Notes: generated from the sequence alone by a model not told the origin. A stretch of 64,000 nucleotides of DNA from an uncultured Oscillospiraceae bacterium (GCA_910585155.1 CAJUEC010000002.1:1-64000), one strand, 5' to 3'; shown: positions 26,741 to 36,069, counted from the first letter of the stretch. Numbers and translations: made by a program.

Positions 26741-27136
26741 ATGCAGCAGACGGAGCACTACAGCCTGAACCTCATCGAGACCTCGGACACCTTTACACCC
26801 CAGCCGCTGAACGAGAACACCCAGGCCATCGACGCCAAGCTGGCCGACCTGGACACCCGGGCCACGGGGCTGGCCAGCCGGGTGAGCGCCCTGGAGCAGG
26901 TGCGGATGGTCAACGGCACCTACAGGGGGAATTGGAAGGACCGGGTGGTGTCGGTGGGGTTCACCCCCAGGGTGGTGTGGATCGGCGGCACCATGATGAC
27001 GTCGGACACCCGGATCATCGTGGATGAGCATGTGTGCGCCTACATCACCAACGGCGGGTTTTTCCTGGGCAGCTATGGCGGAAACTCGCTGAACAACTCC
27101 AGCCGGACCTATCAGTATGTGGCCATACGGTGGTGA
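26741..27136 (+). CDS. Small phage-tail-like protein of unknown function
   Basis: 131 residues, no signal peptide. The opening NLIETSDTFTPQPLNENTQAID followed by a short coiled coil (LADLDTRATGLASRVSALEQV, residues ~30-50) resembles the start of small tail-fibre or baseplate-associated proteins in Firmicutes phages. The C-terminal 75 residues are beta-rich and aromatic (GTYRGNWKDRVVSVGFTPRVVWIGG). GGGAGGG precedes the ATG. It stands alone between the ribosomal terminator and the S-layer locus, with no other phage gene nearby. Function unknown. Confidence 0.6.
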   Translation: MQQTEHYSLNLIETSDTFTPQPLNENTQAIDAKLADLDTRATGLASRVSALEQVRMVNGTYRGNWKDRVVSVGFTPRVVWIGGTMMTSDTRIIVDEHVCAYITNGGFFLGSYGGNSLNNSSRTYQYVAIRW

Positions 27137-27147
27137 AAAGAACAAAG

Positions 27148-27179
27148 AAAGGTCCCCCCGGAATCCGGGGGGACCTTTT
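27148..27179. terminator. Bidirectional terminator before the first SLH gene
   Basis: AAAGGTCCCCCCGG and its complement form a 14-bp stem with A/T runs on both sides, between convergent genes. Almost identical to the hairpin at 34030-34064 at the other end of the S-layer locus. Confidence 0.85.
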
Positions 27180-27216
27180 GTGTACCTAAGTGTTTCTGTC
27201 AGGAACGAGGCCTGGA

Positions 27217-30200
27217 TTAGGCGCCGGCCCGCAGCTGCACGTCGGTCACGTAGATCAGGGAGACATTCACGCCGGCATTCACAACAGCCACGGTCACGTC
27301 GTAACCGACGGAGATGGCGTTGTTGATATCCTGCACGGTCTTGATCTCACTGTGAGCAACAGCGCCCTTGGTCACGTCAACGACGACGGCGGTAGAGACG
27401 TTGTAGATCTTGCCGCCGATCATGCCGGTGGAGGTGTTGTTCACGGAGGTGTAGGTGTAAGCGCCGCTCAGGCCGCAGCCGTTGGACAGGGGATAATCGT
27501 TATCCAGAACCTCATCATCCTCGTGCACGGTGGCGATATACACCTGCTGGCCAGCGACCACCTTCCAGGGCATCAGGTCGAAGAAGGCGCCCTTCGTGGT
27601 GCTGACAACCGCGTCGGTAATGATGGTATCCTTGCCGTCAACCTCGCCCGCAGTGTAAATCCAGTAGCTGCCCTTCTCACTGCCATTCCACATGGTGTAG
27701 CGGTGAATCTCGTTCAGCTCGGGCGTGTTGTAGATGTTGGCGTTGACCAGCACGAGGCCGTCGTCAGACACCACGTTGGTGAAGAACCGCTCGCTGGAGC
27801 TCCAGCTCAGAGCATTCATCGGGATGATCATGGTGTCGACCATCTTGGTGCCGGTCTCCCAGTCGGTCTCCACGTTGTTGTACACGTCGTTGCCGTTGAA
27901 GGCGTAGACGTTGTAGGCAGGCGTGGTAGTGGGATTGCCAGCAGCGTCAAGAAGCTCGCCCACATCCAGGCGGACCCAGTCGCTGCTGCGGAGCAGGTCG
28001 GCCATGCCGGTGCGGACCTCCACGGTGCGGTCAGCGGAGCCGCCCAGACCGGACACCAGGATGAACTTGGTGTTGGGGGTGATCAGCAGGCTGCCGTCGT
28101 TGTCCTCGGACACATCCAGGAAGCCGTTCTTCACATCGCTGGAGCGCAGCACCCAGTTCTCATTGCCGTTGGTGGCAATGCCGTCCACGTCAGCATCGGG
28201 AGCCTCGGTGTAGGTGGGATCCACGGGAATGATGTCGCCGGTGGTGGCATTGTACCTATAACCGTAGTACCGGCCAGCCTGAACCTCGTTGCCGATCCAA
28301 GCGCCATTACCAGTAGCGCCGCCCTGGTTCTTCTTGGAGATAACCAGACCCTCGTACAGGGAACCAGTCATCGGCACGTTGCTAATGCTCTTCAGATCCA
28401 GGTTGTTCTCCTGAGAGGCGTCAACGCGCACGCCGCTGATGGTGTAGCGGATGGTGCCGGTGCCCAGAGCGCCCATGTCGTAGTCGGCGTAGGTGCCGTA
28501 CAGGAACTTGTAGTCATTGCCCTGGGTGAAGGTCACGTAGTTGCCGAAATCATCCAGGTAGAAGGTGTAGGAGCCGGTGTTGAAGCCATTCACGGGCTCA
28601 CGATCAGCGATATCGTCCACGTCGGGCAGAATGGTGAAGGTCAGCACACGGCCGTCGGTGAGGGTCACCTTGCTGGTACGGGTGGCGTCGTCGAACTGGT
28701 AGTAAGCCACAGTGCCGGTGACGGTCTTCATCTGGTTCAGCTGATAGAACTTCAGGTTCTTGTTGCGGGTGTTGACGGTGTCGTCATCGTTGTCACGGTT
28801 GGTGCCCTTGACCTCCCAGCCAGTGACGTACGCGCCCAGAGTGGACACGGAGCTGCTGGTCAGGCTGTTGAAACGAATCTTACCGTCGTTGGCCACGCCG
28901 AACTTGCTCTGAATAGCAGCGCCGGTGCCGCCGAAGTCGCCGGTGACGAACTTGTCGCCCAGCTGCAGGGTCTTGGTGGTGGAGGTGGTGTCATGACGGG
29001 TGATCTGAGCCACCTCGCCGGCCAGGGAGATGATCACGTCCACGCCGTTGCCACTATTGGAGATCAGGCGGTACAGGTTGCAGGCGTTGACATTGGTGTC
29101 CTCGGTGTCGGTGCCATTGATGTCGTAGTCCTCAACGCGGTAGCCCGTGTTGGCGCCGGTATTAATGGCGGCATCGGCGAAGGTCTCGGCGGTGATCCGA
29201 CCGTAACGGTCGCTGATGTGGGCGGTGCTGTTCAGGCCCACGGAGAAGCCGTTGGCGTTGGCCACCTTGCCCAGGTTCTCCAGGTTGCTACCGGGAGTCT
29301 TGGTCCAGTAGGCGGGAGTATCACCAGCCGCGGCAGTATAAGTCGCGGTGCCGTCGTTCAGTTTGGTGCCATTGGCGTCCACGGAGCGGACGATGACATC
29401 CTTGGAAGCGCGGTCATACCAGGCATAGGTGGTACGGTTGCCATTACCCATGTTGCCGTTGTACCAGACCTTGATGGCGTGGCCGAACATGTCCAGGGTG
29501 GTGGTGGTGTTATAGCCAGCAGCGTTGCCATAGGCATAGCTGGGAATGGCAGTGAAGGAAGCGCCGCGCACCTCGCCGGTCATGGCGATGCGGGTGTTGC
29601 TCTCACCGGTGTCCTGGTTGCCCACGACGATACCGGTGTTGCAGGTCAGGCCGAAGTAGGTCCAGCCCAGGCTGCTGGTGTTCACACGGCTGTCAGCGGT
29701 GTTGATGTTGCCGGTCTGATAGCCGAAGGCGGGGGTGTAGGTCACGGTGGCCAGCTGAGCGGCCTGGAACAGCAGCTCGGCCACCAGGTCGCGGCGGGCG
29801 GGATCGTTCAGGTTGCTGTAGTTGGTCTTGTTGACGTTCTGCAGCATCTGACGCTCAGTGGCGATGCGGGAGACCTCGATGGTCCAGCCGCTGCCGGTGA
29901 ACTCGCCGTTCTTGTCATAGCCCACGGCGCGCAGGATCATGGCCAGCGCCTCGTAGCCGGTGACAGGAGCGTAGGGCTCATAGGTGGTGGCGGAGGTGCC
30001 CTTCACGATCAGGCCGTTGGCCAGGTAGCCAACATAGGGGGCGAACCACTCGGTGGAGGCCACGTCGGTGAAGTTGCCCCAGCCGGAGTAGATGGGAGCG
30101 CGGTTGTCATCCACATCGCCGGTCACCAGGCGGTAGATGATAGCGGCGACCTCGCCGCGGGTAATGGTATCGGCGGGACGGAAGCCGACTTCGTCGCCCT

Positions 30201-30384
30201 TGAACACGCCCATACCGGAAAGCACGTCAACGGCTTCCTTGAACTCATCAAGGACCTGAGTGCCGTCGCCATACTTGTTGGTCGCATTGTCGGGATTCAC
30301 GACAGCGGCGTTGACGGAGACCATCAGGGACATGGCCATCACCATCGCCAGGACCAACGCGAGAAACTTTTTGAGATTTCTCAT
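27217..30384 (-). CDS. SLH-domain surface (S-layer-type) protein 1
   Basis: 1,055 residues. Signal peptide MRNLKKFLALVLAMVMAMSL... cut near residue 27. Two clear SLH motifs follow (about residues 45-90: VDVLSGMGVFKGDEVGFRP and TRGEVAAIIYRL; about 105-155: FTDVASTEWFAPYVGYLANG), with a weaker third to ~200; these anchor proteins to pyruvylated wall polymer. The remaining ~850 residues are Thr/Asn/Asp-rich, low in Cys, as expected of an extracellular lattice protein. The last ~50 residues (VQDINNAISVGYDVTVAVVN) are shared with the divergent paralogue. It has two tandem consensus promoters. Confidence 0.9.
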   Translation of the reverse strand: MRNLKKFLALVLAMVMAMSLMVSVNAAVVNPDNATNKYGDGTQVLDEFKEAVDVLSGMGVFKGDEVGFRPADTITRGEVAAIIYRLVTGDVDDNRAPIYSGWGNFTDVASTEWFAPYVGYLANGLIVKGTSATTYEPYAPVTGYEALAMILRAVGYDKNGEFTGSGWTIEVSRIATERQMLQNVNKTNYSNLNDPARRDLVAELLFQAAQLATVTYTPAFGYQTGNINTADSRVNTSSLGWTYFGLTCNTGIVVGNQDTGESNTRIAMTGEVRGASFTAIPSYAYGNAAGYNTTTTLDMFGHAIKVWYNGNMGNGNRTTYAWYDRASKDVIVRSVDANGTKLNDGTATYTAAAGDTPAYWTKTPGSNLENLGKVANANGFSVGLNSTAHISDRYGRITAETFADAAINTGANTGYRVEDYDINGTDTEDTNVNACNLYRLISNSGNGVDVIISLAGEVAQITRHDTTSTTKTLQLGDKFVTGDFGGTGAAIQSKFGVANDGKIRFNSLTSSSVSTLGAYVTGWEVKGTNRDNDDDTVNTRNKNLKFYQLNQMKTVTGTVAYYQFDDATRTSKVTLTDGRVLTFTILPDVDDIADREPVNGFNTGSYTFYLDDFGNYVTFTQGNDYKFLYGTYADYDMGALGTGTIRYTISGVRVDASQENNLDLKSISNVPMTGSLYEGLVISKKNQGGATGNGAWIGNEVQAGRYYGYRYNATTGDIIPVDPTYTEAPDADVDGIATNGNENWVLRSSDVKNGFLDVSEDNDGSLLITPNTKFILVSGLGGSADRTVEVRTGMADLLRSSDWVRLDVGELLDAAGNPTTTPAYNVYAFNGNDVYNNVETDWETGTKMVDTMIIPMNALSWSSSERFFTNVVSDDGLVLVNANIYNTPELNEIHRYTMWNGSEKGSYWIYTAGEVDGKDTIITDAVVSTTKGAFFDLMPWKVVAGQQVYIATVHEDDEVLDNDYPLSNGCGLSGAYTYTSVNNTSTGMIGGKIYNVSTAVVVDVTKGAVAHSEIKTVQDINNAISVGYDVTVAVVNAGVNVSLIYVTDVQLRAGA

Positions 30385-30420
30385 TGGATTTGTTTCCTCC
30401 TTTTAGATTTTCGCCGTTTT
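30358..30420 (-). repeat. 63-bp inverted repeat at S-layer 5' ends, left arm
   Basis: Identical, in reverse complement, to 30742-30804. It covers the last 36 bases of the leader, including AAAAGGAGGAAACAAATCC, and the first 27 bases of the coding sequence. Similarity continues at lower identity on both sides. Confidence 0.95.
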
Positions 30421-30777
30421 TGCGGAACCTTTGGCCGGTGATGTACGGGATACGTCATCCCATCGACCGCAGGTCTCTCGCTTCAGGCTGTGGCCATTAT
30501 AACAACCTGGGGCGGCAAAAGTCAATGGGTCAAGCTCAAGTGTAACACAACTGTAATAAACCAACCACGGCTTGCCAGCGCCGCCAGCGGACTGGCGCTG
30601 TCACCCCCCCTCCCGGGGCTGATTCTCCCGTAAACATTATATAATAAGGTGCGTGAGACAGTCAAGATGCGGCTGTTTTGCGCGTTTTTTTAAATTTTAT
30701 AGGATGACGTATCCTATACATCGCGGCCAAAAAGTTTCTTGAAAACGGCGAAAATCTAAAAGGAGGAAACAAATCCA
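30385..30777. promoter_or_regulatory. Divergent S-layer intergenic region
   Basis: Two sigma-A promoters point left: -35 TTGACT (30525-30520), 18-base spacer, -10 TATAAT (30501-30496); and -35 TTGACT (30665-30660), 18-base spacer, -10 TATAAT (30641-30636). For the right-hand gene I find only weaker candidates (TATAAT at 30640-30645 without a good -35; TTGCGC-16-TAGGAT near 30678-30705). Both leaders carry the same 5-base-loop hairpin: GGGAT-gacgt-ATCCC on the left (30461-30447) and TATAGGAT-gacgt-ATCCTATA on the right (30698-30718). Confidence 0.7.
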
Positions 30778-30804
30778 ATGAGAAATCTCAAAAAGTTTCT
30801 CGCG
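30742..30804 (+). repeat. 63-bp inverted repeat at S-layer 5' ends, right arm
   Basis: The reverse complement of 30358-30420 with no mismatch, covering ribosome binding site, start codon and the first nine codons of the right-hand SLH gene. Confidence 0.95.
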
Positions 30805-33800
30805 CTCGTCTTGGCGATGGTAATGGCCATGTCCCTGATGGTCACCGCCAACGCCGCTGACAAGAACGCCACGGATGTCGGTTACAGCGATGGTGCTCAG
30901 GTCACCACCTTCAAAGAAGCTGTTGACGTGCTTTCCGGCATGAAGGTGTTCCAGGGCGACGAGAACGGCTTCCGCCCCGCCGACACCATCACCCGCGGTG
31001 AGGTGGCCGCCATCATCTACCGCCTGATCACCGGCGACGTGGAGGGCAACCGTGTTCCCGTTTACAACGGCTTTGGCGGCTTCACTGATGTGTCCGCCGA
31101 CGAGTGGTTCGCCCCCTATGTTGGCTACCTGGCCAACGACCAGATCATCAAGGGCGAGACCAACACCACCTTCAACCCCTACAGCAGCGTGACCGGCTAT
31201 GAGGCCCTGGCCATGATGCTGCGCGCGGTTGGCTACGACGTGAACGGCGAGTTCACCGGCCCCGAGTGGCGCACCCAGGTGGCCGCCACCGCTACCGAGC
31301 TCCATGTTCTGGACAAGATCAATGCCACCCGTTACGCCAACCTGAACAACCCCGCCACCCGTGAGGTCGTGGCCGAGCTGCTGTTCGAGGTTGCCTACCT
31401 GGTTGAGACCGTGACCTACACCCCCGCCTTCGGCTATCAGACCGCTTATGTGACCGCCGGCCAGGTGAACAAGGACACCCTGGGCTGGAAGAACTTCGGC
31501 CTGACCTGCAAGACTGGTCTGATCCACGGCAACAAGGCCACCGGCGAGAACAGTACCCAGATCATGTTCGCCGGCGAGGTGAAGTATACTCATAACCCTG
31601 ATACTGGGGCCGACTATGCTGCTGTTGCTCAGTACTCCATCTACACCCATCCCAACGCCGTGCTGGTCGGTGCTGACAGGGTCGTTGAAGGCACCGGCAA
31701 CGCCAGCAGTGATGGTGTTAAGAGGAATGACTATGTGGCCGCCCCCGGCGCCACCTCCTTCAACGTGGAGACCGGTCTGGACCAGTTCGGCCACCAGGTG
31801 AAGATCTGGTACAACGACAAGAGCTACGGCGCCAAGACCACCTACGCCATGTACGACCAGGTTACCCAGGTCAAGGCTGTGGCCGCCACTGACACCAACC
31901 TGACTGGCCAGAACGCTCTGGCCTCCGCCGCCAGCGGCGCCGGCTTCGTTGTCGCGGGCAGCGCCTACTACAGCGACCGCTTCGGCGTAATCGGCCTGAA
32001 CGAGGTGAACAAGACCACTGATGCCAGCAACAAGGACGGCAAGCCTGCCGCTTCCATGACCAACACCTTCTTCAAGGGCAATGATCCCACCACCAACGAT
32101 CCTCGCAACGCCACCGCCCAGACCGCCGACCAGTATCTGTACATGCTGATCTCCAACAGCGGCAACAAGAAGCTGGACGTGGTCGTGTCCCTGGCCGTGG
32201 AGCTGGCTGACATCACCGAGTGGGATACCACCTCCACCACCCGCACCCTGACCATCGGCGAGGTGAACACCGTTCTGGACGACGGCAGCGTGCACAGCCT
32301 GTTCGGCCATGACTACAGCAGCAGCGGCACCGGCAAGGGCACCTCCGGCAACGGCGAGCTGCGCTGGAACAACATCATTGAGGGCTCCGCCACCGCTCTG
32401 GGCACCAAGGTCACCGCCTGGGAAGTGAAGGGCACTGCCCCCAACTGGAACAGCAGCAACTCCATGAACTACCAGCTCAACGAGATCAAGAAGCCCATCA
32501 GCGGCACCGTGGCCCACTATAACCGTGAGACCGGCCGCGTGACCCTGACCGACGGCACCGTGCTGGACTTCACCATCCTGCCCGTGGTGGACAACGCTGT
32601 TGAGATCATGCGCGGCGAGGACTACAAGTTCAACAGCAGTCCCTACACCTTCTTCCGCGATGAGTTCGGCCGTTACACCCACTTCACGCAGGACAACGGC
32701 TATCAGTTCCTGTACGGCGCTTACGCCGACTACAGCGTGGGCGCTCTGGGCTCCGCCAAGATGGACTATGTCATCAACGGCGTGGACTGGGACGGCAACG
32801 TCAAGACCCTGCTGCCCCTGAAGGCCATTGACGGCACTGGCATCAACGGCTCCAATTACGAGCAGCTGGCCATCGCCAAGAAGAACCAGGGCAGCGCCAA
32901 CAATAGTAACACCGTTGGTAACGAGATCATGCCCGGTCGTTACACCGGTTACGGCTACAGCACCACTGTCAACAACCTGCTGACTAAGGACAATGCCTCC
33001 AGCGGTCTGAACTACGCCAACCACAACGATTATCCCTTCGACGCCGAGTACTACTACAAGAACTGGCTGAGCACCAGCACCCACGATGACAACTGGAACT
33101 GGACCACTGCTGACGTTGCCAACGGCTTCAAGGATGTTTCCTCTGTTGCTGGCGAGGGCCGCCTGCTGATCACCCCGACCACCAAGTTCATCCTGGTGTC
33201 CGGCCTGGGTGTTGACGGCGACCTGAAGACCGAGATCGTCACCGGCCTCTCCGGCCTGCTGGCTGGCGCTGGCAGTGTTGAGATTGACATCGACGCTGAT
33301 CGCGATAACAACAGCGTGGACTACAACGTCTACTACCGCACCAACGCCGATGTCTACAACAACATCGACACCACCAACAGCGGCAACGGCGAGAACTACA
33401 TGATTCACACCGTGATTCTGCCCGCCGCCGCCGTCCACCGCAGCAATTCCAGCATGTTCTTCACCAACAAGGTGACCGACAACGGCATCGTGCTGGCCGA
33501 CCACCCGCAGAGCACCAACATCAAGAACATCACCATGTGGCAGAACGGTGTCAAGGGCAACTACTGGATTGACATCACTGCTGAGGACAATCCCCTGACC
33601 ACCGCCAGCGAGGCTGTTGGTAACTTCTACAACCTGATTTCCATTGACACCCACAACGGCCAGACCATCTACGCGGCTAAGGCTCTGGATAACACCACCA
33701 CTCCCAAGCAGGATGATGTGACCCTCCAGGGTGTGTGCAACGTGAACCAGACCTACACCTACTTCGCCGCCAACAACACCGCCACCGGCATGATCGGCAC

Positions 33801-33996
33801 CAACATCATGAACGTGGCCAACGTGGGCGCCGTGGTGGATCTGGACACCGTGAACGCTGGTGAGCCCGCTCACACCGAGATCAAGAGCGTGCGCGACATC
33901 AACAACGCCATCTCCGTGGGCTACACCGTGACCGTGGCCATCGTGAATGACGGGCTGAACGTCAGCACCATCTACGTGACCAACGTTACCAAGTAA
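30778..33996 (+). CDS. SLH-domain surface (S-layer-type) protein 2
   Basis: 1,072 residues, paralogue of the divergent neighbour. Signal peptide almost identical (to about residue 22), then two SLH motifs (VDVLSGMKVFQGDENGFRP; FTDVSADEWFAPYVGYLAND) and a degenerate third. The central region keeps recognisable blocks (TFILPVVD, FLYGAYADY, FILVSGLG) but differs widely in sequence and length. The C terminus (VRDINNAISVGYTVTVAIVN) is again shared. It would be exported by Sec and held on the wall by its SLH part. It probably forms part of the cell-surface lattice; whether both genes are expressed together is unknown. Confidence 0.9.
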   Translation: MRNLKKFLALVLAMVMAMSLMVTANAADKNATDVGYSDGAQVTTFKEAVDVLSGMKVFQGDENGFRPADTITRGEVAAIIYRLITGDVEGNRVPVYNGFGGFTDVSADEWFAPYVGYLANDQIIKGETNTTFNPYSSVTGYEALAMMLRAVGYDVNGEFTGPEWRTQVAATATELHVLDKINATRYANLNNPATREVVAELLFEVAYLVETVTYTPAFGYQTAYVTAGQVNKDTLGWKNFGLTCKTGLIHGNKATGENSTQIMFAGEVKYTHNPDTGADYAAVAQYSIYTHPNAVLVGADRVVEGTGNASSDGVKRNDYVAAPGATSFNVETGLDQFGHQVKIWYNDKSYGAKTTYAMYDQVTQVKAVAATDTNLTGQNALASAASGAGFVVAGSAYYSDRFGVIGLNEVNKTTDASNKDGKPAASMTNTFFKGNDPTTNDPRNATAQTADQYLYMLISNSGNKKLDVVVSLAVELADITEWDTTSTTRTLTIGEVNTVLDDGSVHSLFGHDYSSSGTGKGTSGNGELRWNNIIEGSATALGTKVTAWEVKGTAPNWNSSNSMNYQLNEIKKPISGTVAHYNRETGRVTLTDGTVLDFTILPVVDNAVEIMRGEDYKFNSSPYTFFRDEFGRYTHFTQDNGYQFLYGAYADYSVGALGSAKMDYVINGVDWDGNVKTLLPLKAIDGTGINGSNYEQLAIAKKNQGSANNSNTVGNEIMPGRYTGYGYSTTVNNLLTKDNASSGLNYANHNDYPFDAEYYYKNWLSTSTHDDNWNWTTADVANGFKDVSSVAGEGRLLITPTTKFILVSGLGVDGDLKTEIVTGLSGLLAGAGSVEIDIDADRDNNSVDYNVYYRTNADVYNNIDTTNSGNGENYMIHTVILPAAAVHRSNSSMFFTNKVTDNGIVLADHPQSTNIKNITMWQNGVKGNYWIDITAEDNPLTTASEAVGNFYNLISIDTHNGQTIYAAKALDNTTTPKQDDVTLQGVCNVNQTYTYFAANNTATGMIGTNIMNVANVGAVVDLDTVNAGEPAHTEIKSVRDINNAISVGYTVTVAIVNDGLNVSTIYVTNVTK

Positions 33997-34029
33997 TTAA
34001 ATTACAAGGCGACAGTCACCTAGACGCAC

Positions 34030-34064
34030 AAAAGGTCCCCCCGGATTCCGGGGGGACCTTTTTT
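34030..34064. terminator. Bidirectional terminator after SLH gene 2 and murE
   Basis: AAAAGGTCCCCCCGG-att-CCGGGGGGACCTTTTTT lies between the convergent SLH gene and murE, near-identical to 27148-27179. Confidence 0.88.
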
Positions 34065-34068
34065 CCGC

Positions 34069-35511
34069 TCACCGGGCGGCGAAGTACTCCGCCACCGTCC
34101 CCTGGTCGGAGAAGGGCCGGCGCACGCCCCGCTCCTCGATGTATTCCTCGTGTCCCTTGCCCAGCAGGGCCACCACGTCCCCCGGGCCCGCCAGGTCCAG
34201 GGCCCGGAAGATGGCCTCCCGGCGGTCGGGGACGAGCTCGTGGGGGAGGTCCCCCAGGGCGGCGGCGATGTCCGCGCAGATGGCCTCCACGGGCTCGGAC
34301 CGGGGGTTGTCGGCGGTGAGCACGGCGAAGTCCGCCCCCTGGGCGGCGGCCCGGGCCATGTCCGTCCGGCGCATTTTGGGCCGGTCGCCCCCCGCGCCGA
34401 ACACCAGGAGAATCCGCCGGGGGCGGTGCTCCCGCAGGGCGGACAGCAGGGCGCGGAAGCTGCCGCCATTGTGGGCGTAGTCGATGAGCACGGTGTAGGG
34501 GGCGGGGACGGCCACCCGCTGGGCTCGGCCCGGGACACACACCCCCGCCAGCCCGGCCCGGACGGCCCGGTCCTCCACCCCCAGGGCCTGGCACAGGGCG
34601 ACGGCGGCCAGGGCGTCTTCCCCGTTGAATGCCCCCGGCAGGGGGACGGGGTAGGGCTCGGCCGTTCCCTCCACGGTGAGGAGGGTGGACAGGGGGCGGT
34701 CTGGGTGGGGGGTGCAGGCGAGGCCCCGCAGGTCCGTGCCCGGGCCGAAGCCAAAGGTGGCGGCGGGGGCGCCGGGGGGGACCTGCGCCGCCATGGCGGG
34801 CCAGCTGGGGTCGTCGGCGTTGCCCACGGCGCGGCGGCACTGGCGGAACAGCGCGGCCTTGCAGGCCCGGTACTCCGCGAAGTCCGCGTGCTCCCCCACG
34901 CCGCCGATGTGGTCCGGGGAGAGGTTGAGAAACAGGCCGGCGGCAAAGGCGAGCCCATGGAGGCGGCGCAGCTTCATGGCCTGGGAGGAGGCCTCCAGCA
35001 CCACGTGGGTGCAGCCGGCGTCCGCCATCTGCCGCAGGGTGCGGTGGAGGGCGATGGGCTCCGGGGTGGTGTTGGGGGCGTCGAACAGCTTTTCCCGGCC
35101 TATGTACGCCCCCAGAGTGCCGATCATGCCGGTTTTGTGCCCCGCGGTGGTGAGGATATCCCGGAGCATGTGGGCGGTGGTGGTTTTGCCCTTGGTGCCG
35201 GTGACGGCGATGAGGGTAAGGCCGCGGGCGGGGTGGCCGTAGAACTCCGCGGCCAGCAGGGCCAGGGCGGCCCGGGGGTGGTCCGCCTCCGCCCCGGGGA
35301 CGCCCTGGGGGAGGGGCGGGCGGCACACCACGGCGGCGGCACCCCGGTCCAGGGCGTCGGACAGGTAGGCGCGGCCATCGGCGCGGACCCCCTCCATGGC
35401 CACAAACAGCGCCCCGGGAACCACCTCCCGGGAGTCGCAGGCGAGGGCCGTGATGTCCGGGTCCTGGGGGCACCGGGCCCCGATGACGCGCAACAGCTGA
35501 GACAGCTTCAT
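34069..35511 (-). CDS. murE: MurE ligase, mDAP-adding type
   Basis: 480 residues; UDP-MurNAc-tripeptide synthetase that adds the third amino acid to peptidoglycan stems. It has the P-loop VTGTKGKTTTAHML, the carbamoylated-lysine region LEASSQAMKL, DYAHNGGSF, and the substrate motif DNPR (ADNPRSEP), the signature of meso-diaminopimelate-specific enzymes. ATG 35511 has AGGAGG at good spacing. It is separated from the XRE gene upstream by a terminator, so it is probably transcribed alone. A second, different MurE lies 700 bp upstream on the same strand. Confidence 0.9.
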   Translation of the reverse strand: MKLSQLLRVIGARCPQDPDITALACDSREVVPGALFVAMEGVRADGRAYLSDALDRGAAAVVCRPPLPQGVPGAEADHPRAALALLAAEFYGHPARGLTLIAVTGTKGKTTTAHMLRDILTTAGHKTGMIGTLGAYIGREKLFDAPNTTPEPIALHRTLRQMADAGCTHVVLEASSQAMKLRRLHGLAFAAGLFLNLSPDHIGGVGEHADFAEYRACKAALFRQCRRAVGNADDPSWPAMAAQVPPGAPAATFGFGPGTDLRGLACTPHPDRPLSTLLTVEGTAEPYPVPLPGAFNGEDALAAVALCQALGVEDRAVRAGLAGVCVPGRAQRVAVPAPYTVLIDYAHNGGSFRALLSALREHRPRRILLVFGAGGDRPKMRRTDMARAAAQGADFAVLTADNPRSEPVEAICADIAAALGDLPHELVPDRREAIFRALDLAGPGDVVALLGKGHEEYIEERGVRRPFSDQGTVAEYFAAR

Positions 35512-35555
35512 GGGGAAACCTCCTGAGCGTTTTCCCCAATCTATGAATTTGGGCA

Positions 35556-35593
35556 CAAAAAGGTCCCTCTCACCCGTGAGAGGGACCCTTTTG
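35556..35593 (-). terminator. Terminator between the XRE gene and murE
   Basis: A 12-bp stem with arms GGTCCCTCTCAC and GTGAGAGGGACC, T-run TTTTTG on the minus-strand side, immediately after the XRE gene stop. Confidence 0.8.
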
Positions 35594-35596
35594 TCG

Positions 35597-35989
35597 TTAT
35601 TCGCCTGTGTGCAGCAGCTCGTCCACCGACAGGCCATACAGCTTGGCCAGGGCCATCAGGTTGGCGGTGCTGGGCTCGGAGGTGCCGTTTTCCCACTTGG
35701 AGACGGCCTGCCGGCTGACGCCCAGGGCCTCGGCCACGTACTCCTGGGTGTAGCCGGCGGCGGTGCGGCGGGCCTTGAGGGCCTCGCCCAGGGGGAGGCT
35801 TTTCAGCGGGGCGCCCTCCCGGCGGAGCGGTGCAGCCCGCAGATGCTTGATGAGCAGGCAGATGGCCAGCACCACCAGCACGGTGAGCAGCAGGATGAAG
35901 ACCACGAAAAAGGTGTTACTGTACATCAGCCAGTTTCGAAAGTCCCCGAGCAGGTCGTTCAGGACATCCATAGGCGTGATTGGCCTCAT
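35597..35989 (-). CDS. Membrane-anchored XRE-family regulator (TM first, HTH last)
   Basis: 130 residues. One membrane helix at about residues 22-45 (FFVVFILLLTVLVVLAICLLI), then a C-terminal XRE helix-turn-helix (residues ~70-128: GYTQEYVAEALGVSRQAVSKWENG). The order is the reverse of the common HTH-then-membrane layout, putting the DNA-binding domain at the cytoplasmic C terminus. ATG 35989 follows AAAGGAGG. Lying between two MurE genes it may respond to wall state, but that is a guess from position only. Confidence 0.75.
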   Translation of the reverse strand: MRPITPMDVLNDLLGDFRNWLMYSNTFFVVFILLLTVLVVLAICLLIKHLRAAPLRREGAPLKSLPLGEALKARRTAAGYTQEYVAEALGVSRQAVSKWENGTSEPSTANLMALAKLYGLSVDELLHTGE

Positions 35990-36069
35990 GGGAATTCCTC
36001 CTTTCAATGGGCCCAGTTTACCGAAAAACCCCGGTTGCGTCCACCAAATAGAACGCAACTTTAGGTTGC

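Noticed and set aside
27190..33996. Reading frames of more than 1,000 codons antisense to both SLH genes
   Set aside because: They arise from the strong codon bias of the surface-protein genes. They lack ribosome binding sites, give His/Val/Gly-rich nonsense sequence, and lie opposite clear paralogous proteins with signal peptides.
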